NCBI RefSeq assembly: GCF_003952225.1
Contig: NZ_CP034437.1
Location: 2,308,501 to 2,372,500 of the forward strand
From: Paenibacillus albus
GTDB lineage: Bacteria > Bacillota > Bacilli > Paenibacillales > Paenibacillaceae
Direction: 5' to 3'
Length of the DNA stretch: 64,000 nt
The first letter of the stretch is position 1. Each line of letters begins with the position of its first letter. Below are positions 41,895 through 50,064 of the stretch, one piece after another. A model generated the notes under the pieces. The model was not told the origin of the DNA. It did not search any database and saw only the letters and a list, made by a program, of their open reading frames with translations. The translations under genes and the position numbers were made by a program.

Positions 41895-42512
41895 ATGGGG
41901 TACCTGAGCTTATTTCATGAAATCGTAGACAAGCTGCTGCACTGGATTGAGGGACTTGGCTATTTCGGCATTATGATCGGCCTGATGATTGAGGTCATTC
42001 CGAGCGAAATTGTGCTTGGCTACGCCGGTTACTTAGTGTTCGAGGGCAAAATTACATATCTGGGCGCATTCATATTCGGCACTGTCGGCGCGGTAGCGCA
42101 GCAATGGATATTGTACGGGATTGGCCGCTTCGCAGGCCGTCCGTTCTTCGAGAAATACGGCAAGTTTATCAAAATCAAACCGAAGCATCTCGACATTGCC
42201 GAGCAGTGGTTCCTCCGTTATGGAGCGGGCATCGTGTTTACTGCGAGGTTCGTGCCGATCATGCGACAGGTTATTTCGATTCCGGCGGGGATGGCAAAGA
42301 TGTCGTTTGGGCTATTCACGCTCCTAACGACGCTTGCGTCGATTCCATGGGTACTTCTCTTCGTTTACTTGGGCAAAACGGCGGGAGAGAACTGGCAGAA
42401 TATCGACGAGAAGGCGGCGCCATACGTGCAGCCCGCGATTCTGATCGCCATTGCCGTACTCGTCGTTTACGTGCTCTACAAAGTGATGAAGCGCAAGGGC
42501 AAAACAATTTAA
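41895..42512 (+). CDS. DedA-family membrane protein
   Basis: This 205-residue SNARE-associated (VTT-domain) DedA protein has GLMIEVIPSEIVLGYAGYLV with the acidic pair and FTARFVPIMRQVISIPAGMAKM with the essential arginines, plus four to five membrane segments. DedA proteins flip undecaprenyl phosphate or phosphatidylethanolamine, supporting wall synthesis and proton-motive-force balance. The ATG at 41895 was chosen over the TTG at 41889. Upstream is the divergent cupredoxin gene. Confidence 0.85.
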   Translation: MGYLSLFHEIVDKLLHWIEGLGYFGIMIGLMIEVIPSEIVLGYAGYLVFEGKITYLGAFIFGTVGAVAQQWILYGIGRFAGRPFFEKYGKFIKIKPKHLDIAEQWFLRYGAGIVFTARFVPIMRQVISIPAGMAKMSFGLFTLLTTLASIPWVLLFVYLGKTAGENWQNIDEKAAPYVQPAILIAIAVLVVYVLYKVMKRKGKTI

Positions 42513-42596
42513 CGGGGCATTTGTACTGAGGGTGAACCGTTTGATACAATTGGATATTATAAGCAATCCATCTATTTAGAGAAGAGGCGAATAACG

Positions 42597-43163
42597 ATGG
42601 CAAAGAACGTAGCGAGCAAGCTAGGCAAGGGCATTAGCCCGCAGCAATTTATCGATACGATGACAAAGAACAAAGAAGCTTTTCAAGATTGGGGTAACCG
42701 CTTCGAGTGGGCCAAAGAAGACGATCGCGAGTTTTTCGAGTCGATCGCGAACCGTGACGATCTTCGCTGCTTGATTATAATGGCGGACTGGTGCGGCGAT
42801 GTTGTGCGCAATATTCCGGTTGTGTTCAAAGCGCTTGAGCTGACGCAGATGCCGGTTGATGTTCTGATCATGGAAGAGCATCTCGATACGATGGACGAGT
42901 TTCTGACGATGGGCGGCCGCTCCGTTCCGGTTGTCATTATCGCTGATACTGGCGGTCACGTGCTTGGCCTGTGGGGTCCGCGTCCGGCGCATGTACAAGA
43001 AGTGATGATCGCGTTCAAACAAGCGAATCCGGATCGTGAAGCGGCGGATTACCAAGCGAACATTAGCATTGCCCGTCAAGAAATGGGCCGCCGCTATGGT
43101 GAAGGTACGGCGTATCAGCAAGTGATCCTCGAAGAGCTGCGCCAGCTGCTGGCTTCCGTCTAA
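42597..43163 (+). CDS. Thioredoxin-like protein without a second active-site cysteine
   Basis: The 188-residue protein has a thioredoxin-fold core with LIIMADWCGDVVRNIP near residues 58-73, in the place of the usual WCGPC, so only one cysteine remains. The cis-proline is present in RSVPVVIIADTGGHVLG. It matches the Thioredoxin_9-type family found across Bacillales, with EDWCGD-like wording. A disulfide-isomerase role is doubtful; bacillithiol or glutaredoxin-like mono-thiol chemistry is possible. GAGAAGAGGCG precedes the ATG. It lies 6 bases before the MBL-fold gene. Confidence 0.8.
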   Translation: MAKNVASKLGKGISPQQFIDTMTKNKEAFQDWGNRFEWAKEDDREFFESIANRDDLRCLIIMADWCGDVVRNIPVVFKALELTQMPVDVLIMEEHLDTMDEFLTMGGRSVPVVIIADTGGHVLGLWGPRPAHVQEVMIAFKQANPDREAADYQANISIARQEMGRRYGEGTAYQQVILEELRQLLASV

Positions 43164-43169
43164 CCTAAC

Positions 43170-43805
43170 ATGTTCAAGATCGAAACCTTTACGCTTGGTC
43201 CATTGCAAACGAACTGCTACCTTCTCACCGAGGAAACGGGCAAGCGTGCTTTTATCGTGGATCCCGGCATGGGACCGAAGCGTCTTATCGAGCGGATCAA
43301 AGAACGCGGCTTAACGATTGAGGCGATCGTGCTGACGCATGCGCATTTTGACCATATGGCTGGCGTCGACGATGTCCGCCGCGCATTCGGCTGTCCGGTC
43401 TATCTGCATGACGCGGAAGCCGACTGGCTGACGGATGCGCGCAAGAACGGCTCTGCACGCTGGGAGGATGTTACGCCGCCGCTCACGACGGAGCCTGCTG
43501 AATATGCGCTCTCCGAAGGGCAGCAATTGGAGCTGATCGGTCATACGTTCCGTATCATGCATACACCTGGTCATTCGCCTGGCAGCGTAAGCTTGCTCTG
43601 CGGTGAGCATTTGCTGAGCGGAGATGTTCTGTTCCGTCAGTCGGTTGGACGCACCGATCTTCCCGGCGGCAAGGAACGCGACTTGTACGATTCGATTCGC
43701 ACGAAGCTCTACAAGCTTGATCCTGCCGTACGTGTCTATCCAGGACATGGACCGCAGACGACAATTGGTTATGAAATGGCAAACAATCCTTTTGTGCCGG
43801 CTTAA
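43170..43805 (+). CDS. MBL-fold metallohydrolase (YqgX-like)
   Basis: This 211-residue hydrolase has the metal-binding THAHFDHMAGV (residues ~52-62), HTPGHSPGSV (~130-139) and a final histidine in VYPGHGPQT near 190, all in family order, so two metal ions are likely bound. It resembles the glyoxalase-II-like YqgX/YcbL group. Its start lies 6 bases after the thioredoxin-like gene, so the two are translationally linked and could act together in thiol or aldehyde detoxification; that is inference. Confidence 0.9.
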   Translation: MFKIETFTLGPLQTNCYLLTEETGKRAFIVDPGMGPKRLIERIKERGLTIEAIVLTHAHFDHMAGVDDVRRAFGCPVYLHDAEADWLTDARKNGSARWEDVTPPLTTEPAEYALSEGQQLELIGHTFRIMHTPGHSPGSVSLLCGEHLLSGDVLFRQSVGRTDLPGGKERDLYDSIRTKLYKLDPAVRVYPGHGPQTTIGYEMANNPFVPA

Positions 43806-43851
43806 TTAGCCGGCTTTATCTATTCCATGAGCTAATGGAGGAATCATACGC

Positions 43852-46116
43852 GTGGCAGAAACGAAGACGAAACTAAAGGATGAAGAACTCGAAGGCGGCT
43901 CCGCATCACGGGTCGAGCTGACCCCTGAGGAGCAGGCAGCCGAGCAGGAACGTATTTTGAAGCGGGTATCGGCTGAGCTGAGCTTGCCATATAGCAAAGT
44001 GAAATCAGCGGCTTCGCTGCTAGACGAAGGCAATACGATTCCGTTCATCGCCCGTTACCGCAAGGAAATGACCGGTGAACTAGACGAGAACGAGCTGCGC
44101 AATATTGAGGAGAAGCTGCAATATATGCGCAATCTCGAGAACCGCAAGCGCGAGGTTATTCGCATCATTGATGATCAGGGCAAGCTGACGGAAGAGCTGC
44201 GCCAGTCGATTATCGCATCGGTGAAGCTGCAGGAAATTGAAGATTTGTACCGCCCTTACCGCCAGAAGCGGAAGACTCGTGCCAGCGTCGCGAAGGAACG
44301 CGGGCTGGAGCCGCTTGCGCAGTGGCTGCTGTCGCAGCCGCGCCAGGGCGACCCGTCCGTAGAGGGGGTACGTTACATAGATGCCGAGAAAGGCGTAGCG
44401 ACGGCAGATGAAGCGCTGCAAGGCGCGATGGATATTATTGCGGAGCAGCTCGCGGACGATGCGAAGATTCGCGCTTGGGTGCGCCGCTATACATTTGATC
44501 AAGGGCTAGCTCGCACCGAGGCGAAGGATGCATCGCAGGAGTCAGTGTACGAGATGTACTATTCGTACCAAGAGCCGCTGAAGAAGCTGCCTCCGCATCG
44601 TACGCTTGCGATTAACCGCGGCGAGAGGGAGGAAGTGCTGCGCGTGTCGCTCGACATCGCAGCAGAGAAGATCCACGATTACATGGATCGAAGCCTGATT
44701 CGCCCAGGCACGGCGCAAGCGGTCAAGTCGTTGCTGCTCCAGACGATTGAGGATGCATACAAACGGCTGATTGCGCCCTCTATTGAGCGTGAGGTGCGCG
44801 GGGAGCTGACGGAGAAAGCAGAGGAGCATGCAATTAGCATCTTCTCCGCGAATTTGCGCAACCTGCTGCTGCAGCCGCCGGTTCGCGGCAACGTCGTGCT
44901 TGGTGTAGACCCGGCGTTCCGTACAGGCTGTAAGCTGGCGGTAATTGACGAGACAGGCAAGCTGCTGGAAGTAGCCGTTTCCTATCCAACGCCGCCGAAC
45001 AACAAGGTGGCTGAAGCGGAAAAGCTGATTAACGGCCTTATTGACCGTTACAGAGTCGAGCTCATCGTCATCGGCAACGGTACTGCGTCACGCGAGACGG
45101 AGCAGTTCATCGCCGAGCTGATTAAAGGACGCAAATCAAGAGGAGCGCAAGGCGCTGCCGGGCTAAAATATATTATCGTGAACGAAGCGGGAGCAAGCGT
45201 CTATTCGGCGTCGAAGCTCGCTGCCGAGGAGTTCCCGAAGCTAGACGTTGCAGAACGCAGCGCCGTGTCGATCGCTCGCCGCTTGCAGGATCCGCTTGCC
45301 GAGCTCGTCAAGATCGAGCCGAAGGCCATCGGCGTCGGTCAATATCAGCATGACGTCAGCCAGAAGCGGTTGGAAGAATCGCTGGGTGGCGTCGTCGAGT
45401 CGGCCGTTAACCATGTCGGCGTCGACGTTAATACGGCATCGCCGTCATTGCTTTCTTATGTCGCGGGCATTAACGCGACAACAGCGAAGAACATCGTGAA
45501 ATACCGCGATGAGAACGGCAAATTCAGCGACCGCAAGACTCTTTCGAAGGTTCCGCGCCTCGGCGCGAAGACGTACGAGCAGTGCATCGGCTTCATTCGG
45601 ATCCCGGAGAGCAGCAATCCGCTCGATCGGACGCCGATTCACCCCGAATCGTATTCCGTTGTCGACAAGCTGTGCGGCTTGATCGGCGTCAAGCTGACCG
45701 CGCTTGGCACAGATGCCTTCCGTTCCGCGCTGGAAACGATTCAGACGGAGCAGATCGCAGCACAGCTTGGCGTTGGCGTACCGACGCTGCGCGACATTAT
45801 CGACAGCTTGCTTCGCCCGGGCAGAGACCCTCGTGAAGAGCTGCCTGCGCCGATTTTTCACACCGATGTGCTGAGCATCGAGGACTTGACACCGGGCATG
45901 GAGCTGCACGGAACAGTGCGCAATGTAATTGACTTCGGAGCCTTCGTCGATATCGGTATCAAGAACGACGGGCTTGTCCATATCTCGCAGCTGAGCAACA
46001 GATTCGTGAAGCATCCGATGGATGTCGTATCCGTCGGCGACACGGTAACCGTCTGGGTGCTGAGCGTTGATCTGAAGAAGGGGCGGGTCAGCCTCACCAT
46101 GCGCAAGCCAGAATAA
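43852..46116 (+). CDS. tex: Tex-like RNA-binding transcription accessory protein
   Basis: This 754-residue protein follows the Tex architecture: helical N-terminal domain (PFIARYRKEMTGELDENELRNIEEKL), YqgF/RNase-H-like domain (VLGVDPAFRTGCKLAVID, near 345-362), helix-hairpin-helix repeats (LLSYVAGINATTAKNIVKYRDENGKF) and a C-terminal S1 domain (GMELHGTVRNVIDFGAFVDIGIKNDGLVHISQ). Tex binds nucleic acid and influences transcription and ribonuclease processing. The first ~30 residues are an acidic extension beyond the usual start. The start is a GTG with GGAGG 11 bases upstream. Confidence 0.94.
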   Translation: MAETKTKLKDEELEGGSASRVELTPEEQAAEQERILKRVSAELSLPYSKVKSAASLLDEGNTIPFIARYRKEMTGELDENELRNIEEKLQYMRNLENRKREVIRIIDDQGKLTEELRQSIIASVKLQEIEDLYRPYRQKRKTRASVAKERGLEPLAQWLLSQPRQGDPSVEGVRYIDAEKGVATADEALQGAMDIIAEQLADDAKIRAWVRRYTFDQGLARTEAKDASQESVYEMYYSYQEPLKKLPPHRTLAINRGEREEVLRVSLDIAAEKIHDYMDRSLIRPGTAQAVKSLLLQTIEDAYKRLIAPSIEREVRGELTEKAEEHAISIFSANLRNLLLQPPVRGNVVLGVDPAFRTGCKLAVIDETGKLLEVAVSYPTPPNNKVAEAEKLINGLIDRYRVELIVIGNGTASRETEQFIAELIKGRKSRGAQGAAGLKYIIVNEAGASVYSASKLAAEEFPKLDVAERSAVSIARRLQDPLAELVKIEPKAIGVGQYQHDVSQKRLEESLGGVVESAVNHVGVDVNTASPSLLSYVAGINATTAKNIVKYRDENGKFSDRKTLSKVPRLGAKTYEQCIGFIRIPESSNPLDRTPIHPESYSVVDKLCGLIGVKLTALGTDAFRSALETIQTEQIAAQLGVGVPTLRDIIDSLLRPGRDPREELPAPIFHTDVLSIEDLTPGMELHGTVRNVIDFGAFVDIGIKNDGLVHISQLSNRFVKHPMDVVSVGDTVTVWVLSVDLKKGRVSLTMRKPE

Positions 46117-46137
46117 TCGGCAGTTATATCTGCACAT

Positions 46138-46205
46138 AAAAAGGGTGTTATCTTCTAGCAGTCACTTGTAAAGCAAAGTCACTGCAAAGATAGCACCCTT
46201 TTTCA
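46138..46205. terminator. Large bidirectional terminator between tex and cmpA
   Basis: AAAAAGGGTGTTATCTT pairs with AAGATAGCACCCTTTTT (one mismatch), with an inner GCAGT/ACTGC helix and T tracts at both ends. Confidence 0.85.
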
Positions 46206-46208
46206 CTC

Positions 46209-46343
46209 TTATAAGCTTGCAGAATCATCATCAGGACGTCCGCTAGTACGATAGAAGTACCAGCAGTCGTTCAAGAGACGAATTTGCCGGCGGTCCTTCT
46301 TCAAGAAAGCACGCATCAGTTGGTTGCAGAGCCATTGCGGCAT
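46209..46343 (-). CDS. cmpA: Cortex morphogenetic protein CmpA
   Basis: The 44-residue product begins MPQWLCNQLMRAFLKKD and contains IRLLNDCWYFYR, matching B. subtilis CmpA, a small sporulation protein that gates cortex assembly by working with ClpXP on SpoIVA. A strong AAGGAGGG lies 7 bases before the start, which decides this internal ATG over a longer open frame reaching 46580. It ends at the large terminator and is easily missed because of its size. The C-terminal RPDDDSASL tail extends beyond the Bacillus protein. Confidence 0.85.
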   Translation of the reverse strand: MPQWLCNQLMRAFLKKDRRQIRLLNDCWYFYRTSGRPDDDSASL

Positions 46344-46455
46344 AGCTTCGCCCTCCTTCCAGCTATCACTCGTTGTAATAACTAGCTTATGAGAGCGGGC
46401 GAATGTCCGTGCAGGTCCAATTACAAAAACATGCATTTCTCGCGAATTACGCCTT

Positions 46456-46809
46456 CTACATGTCGAGTTCTTCCTCGTACCATTGCTCCAGCTGCGCTTG
46501 CAAAGCACGGATTTCCGTAAGCAGCGAGATGAGCGGGTATGATTTCTCTTCGATGGAGGAGAAGTCCTTCTCAAGCGCATTCATGTAATCGAGTCCGGAA
46601 TGAATCGTAATCGATTTGTCGTGCAGTTCAACGTCCGCACACTCCGCGATGGCGTAAGGAAGGACAGGCACCGCAGCAGCTGTCAGCTTGTCGATCTCTT
46701 TATGAAGGCGCAGATTAAGCGCACTTAGTTGATAGGCGTGCGAGGCAGGCATTTCGACGAAAGAGACGTCTTGTCCATTCTTCATCACGATATAACGCAT
46801 TGCTGGCAT
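46456..46809 (-). CDS. Conserved hypothetical protein, 117 residues
   Basis: The protein reads MRYIVMKNGQDVSFVEMPASHAYQLSALNLRLHKEIDKL at its start and ends with an acidic helical tail (LTEIRALQAQLEQWYEEELDM). I have seen this pattern in Paenibacillus genomes under names such as hydrolase/acyltransferase, without evidence for activity. A GGGGGA lies 9 bases before the ATG at 46809. It lies just upstream of cmpA on the same strand with a 112-base gap. Function unknown. Confidence 0.6.
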   Translation of the reverse strand: MPAMRYIVMKNGQDVSFVEMPASHAYQLSALNLRLHKEIDKLTAAAVPVLPYAIAECADVELHDKSITIHSGLDYMNALEKDFSSIEEKSYPLISLLTEIRALQAQLEQWYEEELDM

Positions 46810-46934
46810 ATTGATTGTTCCCCCTATATTCTACTTTGATCAATCTGACCGATGAATACCTCTTGACAGTGTAGCGTATTCGTCCTTTAAAATTCAAGTA
46901 TTACGCGTGAACTTTAATCAAGGAGAATCATTCG

Positions 46935-47414
46935 ATGCAGGATCATCAGTTGCAGGAATGGGTGGAGCGGGTATCGCTGCAATCCTTCGGCATTCCTTTT
47001 CGCCACAAAGCTACATTTAACGGAAGATTGAAATCAACCGGAGGCCGTTATTTCACGAAGTCGCATAATATCGAGATTAGTCCGCATCAGCTCCGCAACT
47101 ATGGGGAAGAGGAAACGGAGAAAATCATCAAGCATGAGCTATGCCATTATCATTTGCACATATTGAAGCGCGGATACCAGCATCGTGATGCAGACTTCAA
47201 ACAGCTTCTTGCCAAAGTAGGAGGCACACGCTACTGCAAGTCTCTTCCGGCAGGGGAGAAGCGCAAGACTGAGCCATATCGGTTTAAGCTTGTGTGCCGC
47301 AGCTGTGGCATGGAATACTTGCGCAAACGCAAGGCAGATCCTAGGCGGTATGTGTGCGGAAGATGCCGCGGACAATTATTGCTTTATATGCTTGACTTCA
47401 AATCTCAGACGTGA
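46935..47414 (+). CDS. SprT-family zinc metalloprotease-like protein
   Basis: This 159-residue protein contains the metalloprotease motif KHELCHYHLHILKRG (HExxH, residues ~66-80) and a C-terminal zinc ribbon (CRSCGM... CGRCRG). SprT/YdcK-like proteins resemble the Spartan protease domain of eukaryotes; their bacterial substrates are not established. AAGGAG lies upstream of the ATG. The tRNA cluster starts 29 bases after the stop with no terminator between, so tRNA transcription may read through from here or from an unseen promoter. Confidence 0.88.
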   Translation: MQDHQLQEWVERVSLQSFGIPFRHKATFNGRLKSTGGRYFTKSHNIEISPHQLRNYGEEETEKIIKHELCHYHLHILKRGYQHRDADFKQLLAKVGGTRYCKSLPAGEKRKTEPYRFKLVCRSCGMEYLRKRKADPRRYVCGRCRGQLLLYMLDFKSQT

Positions 47415-47443
47415 TAAATTATTTCTTGTCACTCAAACAATAT

Positions 47444-47519
47444 TCCCTGATAGCTCAGTTGGTAGAGCACTCGACTGTTAATCGAGTTGTCACAGGTTCG
47501 AGTCCTGTTCGGGGAGCCA
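47444..47519 (+). tRNA. tRNA-Asn (GUU)
   Basis: The acceptor strands TCCCTGA/TCGGGGA pair, and the anticodon GTT lies in CTCGACTGTTAATCGAG. The GGTTCGAGTCC T-arm and an encoded CCA (47517-47519) are present. Confidence 0.95.
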
Positions 47520-47526
47520 ATTCTTT

Positions 47527-47617
47527 GGGGAAGTACCCAAGTGGCTCAAGGGGACCCTCTGCTAAGGGGTTAGACTGCGCAAGTGGTGCGAGGGTTCGAA
47601 TCCCTCCTTCTCCGCCA
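47527..47617 (+). tRNA. tRNA-Ser (GCU)
   Basis: The long variable arm and the anticodon GCT in CCTCTGCTAAGGGG identify it. The acceptor GGGGAAG/CTTCTCC pairs and CCA is encoded (47615-47617). Confidence 0.95.
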
Positions 47618-47686
47618 TTTTTACTAAGTGGCACCAAGCAATTATTCTTCAATCTTGACTAAGCTGCGAGATTGCAAGAGCAGCAA

Positions 47687-47761
47687 GGCCCGTTGGTCAA
47701 GTGGTTAAGACACCTCCCTTTCACGGAGGTAACAGGGGTTCGAGTCCCCTACGGGTCACCA
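47687..47761 (+). tRNA. tRNA-Glu (UUC), copy 1
   Basis: The anticodon TTC lies in CCTCCCTTTCACGGAGG. The acceptor GGCCCGT/ACGGGTC pairs and CCA is encoded. It is identical to the copy at 48487. Confidence 0.95.
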
Positions 47762-47799
47762 ATTTCATAATTTGATATGGATTTACAACATATCACTTC

Positions 47800-47884
47800 G
47801 CGGTCGTGGTGGAACGGCAGACACACCATCTTGAGGGGGTGGCGCTCACAAGGCGTGAGGGTTCAAATCCCTCCGACCGCACCA
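47800..47884 (+). tRNA. tRNA-Leu (GAG), copy 1
   Basis: The anticodon GAG lies in CCATCTTGAGGGGGTGG and the variable arm is CGCTCACAAGGCGTGA. Acceptor GCGGTCG/CGACCGC; CCA is encoded (47882-47884). Confidence 0.94.
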
Positions 47885-47897
47885 ACCTTACATCTAA

Positions 47898-47928
47898 CAA
47901 CTCTTGAATATTCAAGGGTTTTTTTATT
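47898..47928 (+). terminator. Terminator after tRNA cluster 1
   Basis: ACTCTTGAA pairs with TTCAAGGGT (one G-T pair) and is followed by seven T residues. Confidence 0.7.
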
Positions 47929-48025
47929 GTTCAGATTTAATATTGGATTATGCAGAGTGTAAGAAGCTTCTGGCTTGTAGGGTATAATAGGAACAAACGA
48001 TAAATAAGAACGGTGGAGAGCGAAG

Positions 48026-48283
48026 TTGAAGGATATTCTTAATAAGTACTGTGTGAAGACATTCGGTGTATCGGGAGCTATAAAGGAAATTGGTTTAGTG
48101 AAGAAGGTTGCGGGCCGTACGATTCATGTGGATTGGGGCATGAAGGTATGGATTTATCAGAACAAAGATTTTCAGTGGATTCCGATCTCTAAGGAAGAGC
48201 TTGAGGCTAAGTACAGAAAACATAAGTTTACTGAAGAGGCGCTTAAACGAGCAGCAGCATTAGGCATCGAAGTGAACGATTAA
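48026..48283 (+). CDS. Hypothetical protein, 85 residues
   Basis: The small, positively charged protein starts at a TTG 8 bases after GGAG. It has a short beta section (KKVAGRTIHVDWGMKVWIYQNKDFQWIP) followed by an acidic/basic helical tail. It is inserted between the two tRNA groups. No family recognised, but ribosome-binding site, codon use and a TATAAT at 47983 support a real gene. Confidence 0.5.
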   Translation: MKDILNKYCVKTFGVSGAIKEIGLVKKVAGRTIHVDWGMKVWIYQNKDFQWIPISKEELEAKYRKHKFTEEALKRAAALGIEVND

Positions 48284-48413
48284 ACAACAGATTCCAGGTG
48301 TCGATTGCTTGTATAATAGCTGCGGGAATAGCAAAGGATATATACGTTTCACGCATCAAATGCATGAATAGGATCATCAATTAGTAGGGGGAATTATTGT
48401 TTGAAAAAAGTGC

Positions 48414-48442
48414 TTGCATTTTGTTTCCCGGCGGGATATAAT
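48414..48442 (+). promoter_or_regulatory. Strong sigma-A promoter of tRNA cluster 2
   Basis: TTGCAT (48414-48419), a 17-base spacer and a perfect TATAAT (48437-48442) lie 45 bases before the second tRNA-Glu. Confidence 0.8.
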
Positions 48443-48486
48443 AATTTTCGTTGCTTCGGACAAGCTGTCGAAACAAGTCGAAATTA

Positions 48487-48561
48487 GGCCCGTTGGTCAA
48501 GTGGTTAAGACACCTCCCTTTCACGGAGGTAACAGGGGTTCGAGTCCCCTACGGGTCACCA
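48487..48561 (+). tRNA. tRNA-Glu (UUC), copy 2
   Basis: Identical to copy 1 over all 75 bases including the CCA end. Confidence 0.95.
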
Positions 48562-48566
48562 TTTGC

Positions 48567-48639
48567 GAGTCATTAGCTCAGTTGGTAGAGCACCTGACTT
48601 TTAATCAGGGTGTCGTAGGTTCGAATCCTACATGACTCA
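48567..48639 (+). tRNA. tRNA-Lys (UUU)
   Basis: The anticodon TTT lies in CCTGACTTTTAATCAGG. The acceptor GAGTCAT/ATGACTC pairs. CCA is not encoded. Confidence 0.94.
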
Positions 48640-48677
48640 CTTTTATTTTCTTGATATGGACAATTACATATCACTTC

Positions 48678-48759
48678 GCGGTCGTGGTGGAACGGCAGAC
48701 ACACCATCTTGAGGGGGTGGCGCCTTATGGGCGTGAGGGTTCAAATCCCTCCGACCGCA
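48678..48759 (+). tRNA. tRNA-Leu (GAG), copy 2
   Basis: Same body as copy 1 but with the variable-arm middle CCTTATGGG in place of CTCACAAGG, three bases shorter overall including the missing CCA. Confidence 0.94.
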
Positions 48760-48774
48760 TTCCTAAAGTCAAGA

Positions 48775-48815
48775 ACCTGGAATTCCTTTTAAAAAGGAGT
48801 TTCGGGTTTTTTATT
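48775..48815 (+). terminator. Terminator after tRNA cluster 2
   Basis: An imperfect hairpin with core TCCTTTT/AAAAGGA and outer AACC/GGTT arms is followed by TTTTTT. Confidence 0.65.
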
Positions 48816-48851
48816 ATATTCATAAACAGATACATATCAGGAGTGGGAGTT

Positions 48852-49475
48852 ATGATACACGCAGTTATAAACGGATTTATATTAGCATTTGGATTAATTC
48901 TGCCGCTTGGAGTACAAAATGTGTTTGTCTTCAATCAGGGAGCTGCGCATCGACAATTCCACCGTGTACTTCCGGTCGTCATCGCAGCAGCTCTATGCGA
49001 TACGCTTCTCATCTCGCTCGCAGTATTCGGAGTATCTGCGATTGTGCTCGGAATCTTCTGGCTCAAGGCGCTGCTGCAAGGCGTGGGCATTCTCTTCTTG
49101 CTCTATATGGGCGGGGTGACTTGGCGCAGCAGTGGCGGCGGGCAAAGCAATAAGCCTGCGGAGCAGCTGGATACAAGGAGACAAGTGGCGTTCGCGTTGT
49201 CGGTGTCGCTGCTCAATCCGCATGCGATCCTCGACACCGTCGGCGTAATTGGGACGAATTCGCTCAGCTACTCGGGAGTGGAAAAGATCGCTTTTGCTCT
49301 TGTTTGTATCGCCGTGTCCTGGCTGTGGTTCACCGGTCTTGCGCTCGCTGGAAGGATGATTGGCAGCATGGATCAGTCGGGCCGAATATTATCGCTGCTG
49401 AACAAAGTATCTGCACTCGTTATTTGGGGAACCGCGGTCTATCTCGCAGTCTCGCTGCTGCAAGCGCAGCATTAA
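48852..49475 (+). CDS. LysE/ArgO-family amino-acid exporter
   Basis: This 207-residue membrane protein has six hydrophobic segments and the LysE-type start FILAFGLILPLGVQNVFVFNQG (residues ~9-30), followed by VSLLNPHAILDTVGVIG near 115-131. ArgO/LysE members export basic amino acids to relieve overload. The ATG at 48852 follows AGGAGTGGGAG; the longer frame reaching 48651 runs through a tRNA gene and is not credible. Confidence 0.88.
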   Translation: MIHAVINGFILAFGLILPLGVQNVFVFNQGAAHRQFHRVLPVVIAAALCDTLLISLAVFGVSAIVLGIFWLKALLQGVGILFLLYMGGVTWRSSGGGQSNKPAEQLDTRRQVAFALSVSLLNPHAILDTVGVIGTNSLSYSGVEKIAFALVCIAVSWLWFTGLALAGRMIGSMDQSGRILSLLNKVSALVIWGTAVYLAVSLLQAQH

Positions 49476-49573
49476 TTTGTAGCAAGTTGACACATTATGT
49501 GATATATATAGTACATAAGTATGAATAGGGATAGTCTGGAAGTAGTTCCAAATACTAACGGGGGATTGTCGAG

Positions 49574-49957
49574 ATGCCGGAGGATTCGAAGAAGGATGGT
49601 CGAATACTGGTGCTGGATGATGTTGCAACGACGATACTCAACAATGCACTGATTGATTATTATTTGGAGAAACGTAACTTTCATGCGATTCGGTGCCTTC
49701 AGGAGCAAGCGCAGCAGCAGGTGCACTGCTGCAGGGAAGTCATGATATGGGCGATGGACGATCAACATGGCGACTACTATATTCCCGAGCCAGCGATGCG
49801 GGAGCTGAAAACGCAGATCAATACGTTAGCTGCGACGCCTGGGGCAGTCTACATCGCAGATCCGTTTTACTTCATGGACATGATGCGCGAGAGGTTTGTG
49901 AAGAAGTATTTGGCAACCGAAGGGAACCTGTATCACTTTGTCCCGTATGATCAGTAG
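49574..49957 (+). CDS. Hypothetical protein, 127 residues
   Basis: An uncharacterised protein with LDDVATTILNNALIDYYLEKRNFHAIRCLQEQ, a His-Cys-Cys triplet and YIADPFYFMDMMRERFVKKYL. It is soluble, with no signal peptide. GGGGGATT precedes the ATG. I recognise no domain. It lies between the LysE exporter and a potassium transporter on the same strand. Confidence 0.5.
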   Translation: MPEDSKKDGRILVLDDVATTILNNALIDYYLEKRNFHAIRCLQEQAQQQVHCCREVMIWAMDDQHGDYYIPEPAMRELKTQINTLAATPGAVYIADPFYFMDMMRERFVKKYLATEGNLYHFVPYDQ

Positions 49958-50064
49958 CAATGGAAGAAGAGAATCCTCTCTAAGTGCAGAGAGGATTTTT
50001 TGTACGTAATTTGGGCAAACAACATCCATATGTCCTGAACCAGAAAGGAAGTACTGACCTAGCG

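Noticed and set aside
46344-46580. N-terminal extension of the cmpA frame
   Set aside because: The strong ribosome-binding site lies before the internal ATG at 46343, and only the last 44 residues match CmpA.
47411-47662. 83-codon frame over tRNA-Asn and tRNA-Ser
   Set aside because: It runs through two intact tRNA genes.
48414-48635. 73-codon frame over tRNA-Glu and tRNA-Lys
   Set aside because: It covers a promoter and two tRNA genes and has no ribosome-binding site.
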